This document shows, in pieces, positions 30,911 through 32,052 of a stretch of 32,052 nucleotides of DNA (position 1 is the stretch's first letter; the number at the start of each line of letters is the position of its first letter). The DNA lies in assembly GCA_023386635.1 (NCBI GenBank), contig JAEWJH010000069.1, forward strand, positions 1-32,052, given 5' to 3'. This DNA comes from Pseudomonadota bacterium. Its GTDB lineage: Bacteria > Pseudomonadota > Alphaproteobacteria > Rhizobiales > Xanthobacteraceae. The position numbers and the translations under genes are program-made. The notes below the pieces were generated by a model. It made no database searches. It was not told the DNA's origin and saw only the letters and a program-made list of their open reading frames with translations.

Positions 30911-32052
30911 TCAATCGGGGCGGCGGGCGTTGCCGGTCCAGCCGCCCGCGGCGGGCGCGGCCAGCCCCTCGGGATTCTCGTCCACCCCGGTTCCGCCGAT
31001 GCCCGGATCGTCCGGCGCATGCACCAGCGGGATCACCACCGGCACGGCGGATTTTGGCGCATCGGGCTTGGGGCTGTCCGGTTCGCGGACGGAAGGAGCC
31101 GCGGGCAAATCGGGGTCGGCGGCCGGTACGTCCGCGGGTTTCGGGGTCGGCGCGGACGCTGCCGCCAGTTCGGCCGCCAGAGGCGAGGCCTGCTCGGGAA
31201 TAACCGACGCGTCTTTCTCTCGCTCGTCGCCGATGGGCTCCGGCTCGGACGACGGCGCGTCGTCGATCACCGGGGGCAGCGGCACCAGATCGGCCGGCGC
31301 GGCGCCCGGCGCCATTTCGATCACCGGGCCGGGACGGCCACCGATATCCTCCAGCGGCACCTTCCACTGGAAGGCGTCGAGCTTGCCGGTGACCGGCGAT
31401 ACCGGCAGCCAACGGTCGGAGATCACGCCATCGGCGGTCCAAACCGGATCGGGCCGCGCGGTCATCGCCCGTGCCATCCATTGCCGGGCGCGGCCGGCGT
31501 CGCCGCCGTCCTGATCCTCGATTTCCGCCATCAGCATCGCGACACGCTGGGTCGGTGCGGCGACATGCGGCTCCAGCGCCTGACGGGCGAGCGCGAAATC
31601 GCGCGCATCGATCGCGGCGCGCGCCACCGTCAGCGCGCCTTCGATTTCACCCGGCGTTTTCGCGGCCAGCGCCTGCACTCGCTCGAGCCGCTCGCGCGCC
31701 GACGCGCCGAGCCGCGCATCGGCGTAAGTCTCGGCGAGATCGGGATGCGGATGGACGCGCCACGCCGCTTCGACAATGCGCGAGGCCTTGCGCCGTTCGC
31801 CCGCTTCAGCGAGCTGACGGCCGGCGAGCACCGCGGCCGGCACCAGCGCCGGCGCGAGCTTCACCGCCTCGCGCGCGAGATCGCGCGCGGTGTCGCGATC
31901 GGTCTCGGCCAAGGCCTCGGCGCGCGCCGTGAGCAGAACCGCGCGCTGCCGGCGATAATCCGCTTTTTCGAGATCGCCCTTCATCCGGTCGAGCGCGGCA
32001 AGCGCGCCGGCCCAGTCCTGCGCCGCGCAGCGTGCATCGAGCACCGCCTGCG
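30911..32052 (-). CDS. hemY: Heme biosynthesis HemY-like protein, C-terminal part
   Basis: The frame is open to the window edge, so the N-terminus (with the expected membrane segments) is missing. About 380 codons are present, ending TGA at 30913-30911. The first part has the TPR-like helical repeats of HemY (AGALAALDRMKG, ARDLAREAVKLAP, AGRQLAEAG, ARQALEPHV). SPVTGKLDAFQWKVPLEDI is the conserved alphaproteobacterial HemY segment near the end of the TPR domain. The remaining ~130 residues are Pro/Ala/Asp-rich and probably disordered. HemY of this type is an inner-membrane protein in the hemC-hemD-hemY neighbourhood and is distinct from the protoporphyrinogen oxidase HemY of Gram-positives; its exact role is uncertain. 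Confidence 0.82.
   Translation of the reverse strand, partial: QAVLDARCAAQDWAGALAALDRMKGDLEKADYRRQRAVLLTARAEALAETDRDTARDLAREAVKLAPALVPAAVLAGRQLAEAGERRKASRIVEAAWRVHPHPDLAETYADARLGASARERLERVQALAAKTPGEIEGALTVARAAIDARDFALARQALEPHVAAPTQRVAMLMAEIEDQDGGDAGRARQWMARAMTARPDPVWTADGVISDRWLPVSPVTGKLDAFQWKVPLEDIGGRPGPVIEMAPGAAPADLVPLPPVIDDAPSSEPEPIGDEREKDASVIPEQASPLAAELAAASAPTPKPADVPAADPDLPAAPSVREPDSPKPDAPKSAVPVVIPLVHAPDDPGIGGTGVDENPEGLAAPAAGGWTGNARRPD

Overview
The window is GC-rich chromosomal DNA of an alphaproteobacterium. It probably belongs to the Hyphomicrobiales (Bradyrhizobium, Rhodopseudomonas or Xanthobacteraceae type). The evidence is the gene repertoire (a TIGR03808-type Tat beta-helix protein, an IalB-like protein, an HWE histidine kinase, an alphaproteobacterial HemY, a free-standing LplT-like transporter), an EcfG-type stress promoter, and several families of short intergenic palindromes. 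There is no rRNA, CRISPR array, integrase or classical insertion sequence. Most of the window is core or housekeeping genome.

Layout. 1-1398: 3' part of an OmpA-family protein. 1464-2699: argG on the minus strand, followed by about 990 bp without a recognised gene, which holds a convincing minus-strand promoter with a 50-codon ORF and several repeats. 3691-5034: Tat-exported beta-helix protein. 5275-6159: lytic transglycosylase with a strong terminator. 6263-9966: a minus-strand run of IalB-like protein, GIY-YIG nuclease, rlmN, a small membrane protein and a PAP2 phosphatase; the GIY-YIG gene sits between two copies of an 85-bp palindromic repeat. 10137-11111: quinone-oxidoreductase-like MDR. 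11134-13968: a TRAP transporter (dctP-dctQ-dctM). 14195-14968: YkvA-like protein and pterin dehydratase. 15308-17843: typA and a GNAT acetyltransferase. 18056-20287: a secreted hypothetical protein and the yggT-yggU-folD run. 20570-20645: tRNA-Ala(CGC). 20820-22283: HWE kinase. 22484-25934: glutamine amidotransferase, SDR, TerB-like protein and LplT-like transporter. 26147-26242: a 31-residue membrane peptide with its own EcfG-like promoter and terminator. 26396-27915: two tandem ParA-like paralogues, one with a degenerate P-loop. 28385-30598: a Rieske/FAD reductase and folE. 30749-30824: tRNA-Thr(CGT). 30911-32052: 3' part of hemY.

Themes. Folate and pterin metabolism recurs (folD, folE, pterin-4a-carbinolamine dehydratase) but the genes are scattered. 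Envelope functions recur too (OmpA, lytic transglycosylase, PAP2, LplT, IalB). The features most worth following up are the repeat-flanked GIY-YIG unit, the EcfG-promoter/31-aa peptide unit, the canonical/degenerate ATPase pair, the structured region upstream of argG, and the helically phased 11-bp repeats upstream of the tRNA-Ala promoter. All gene calls come from reading the sequence and from family knowledge; no database search was run.
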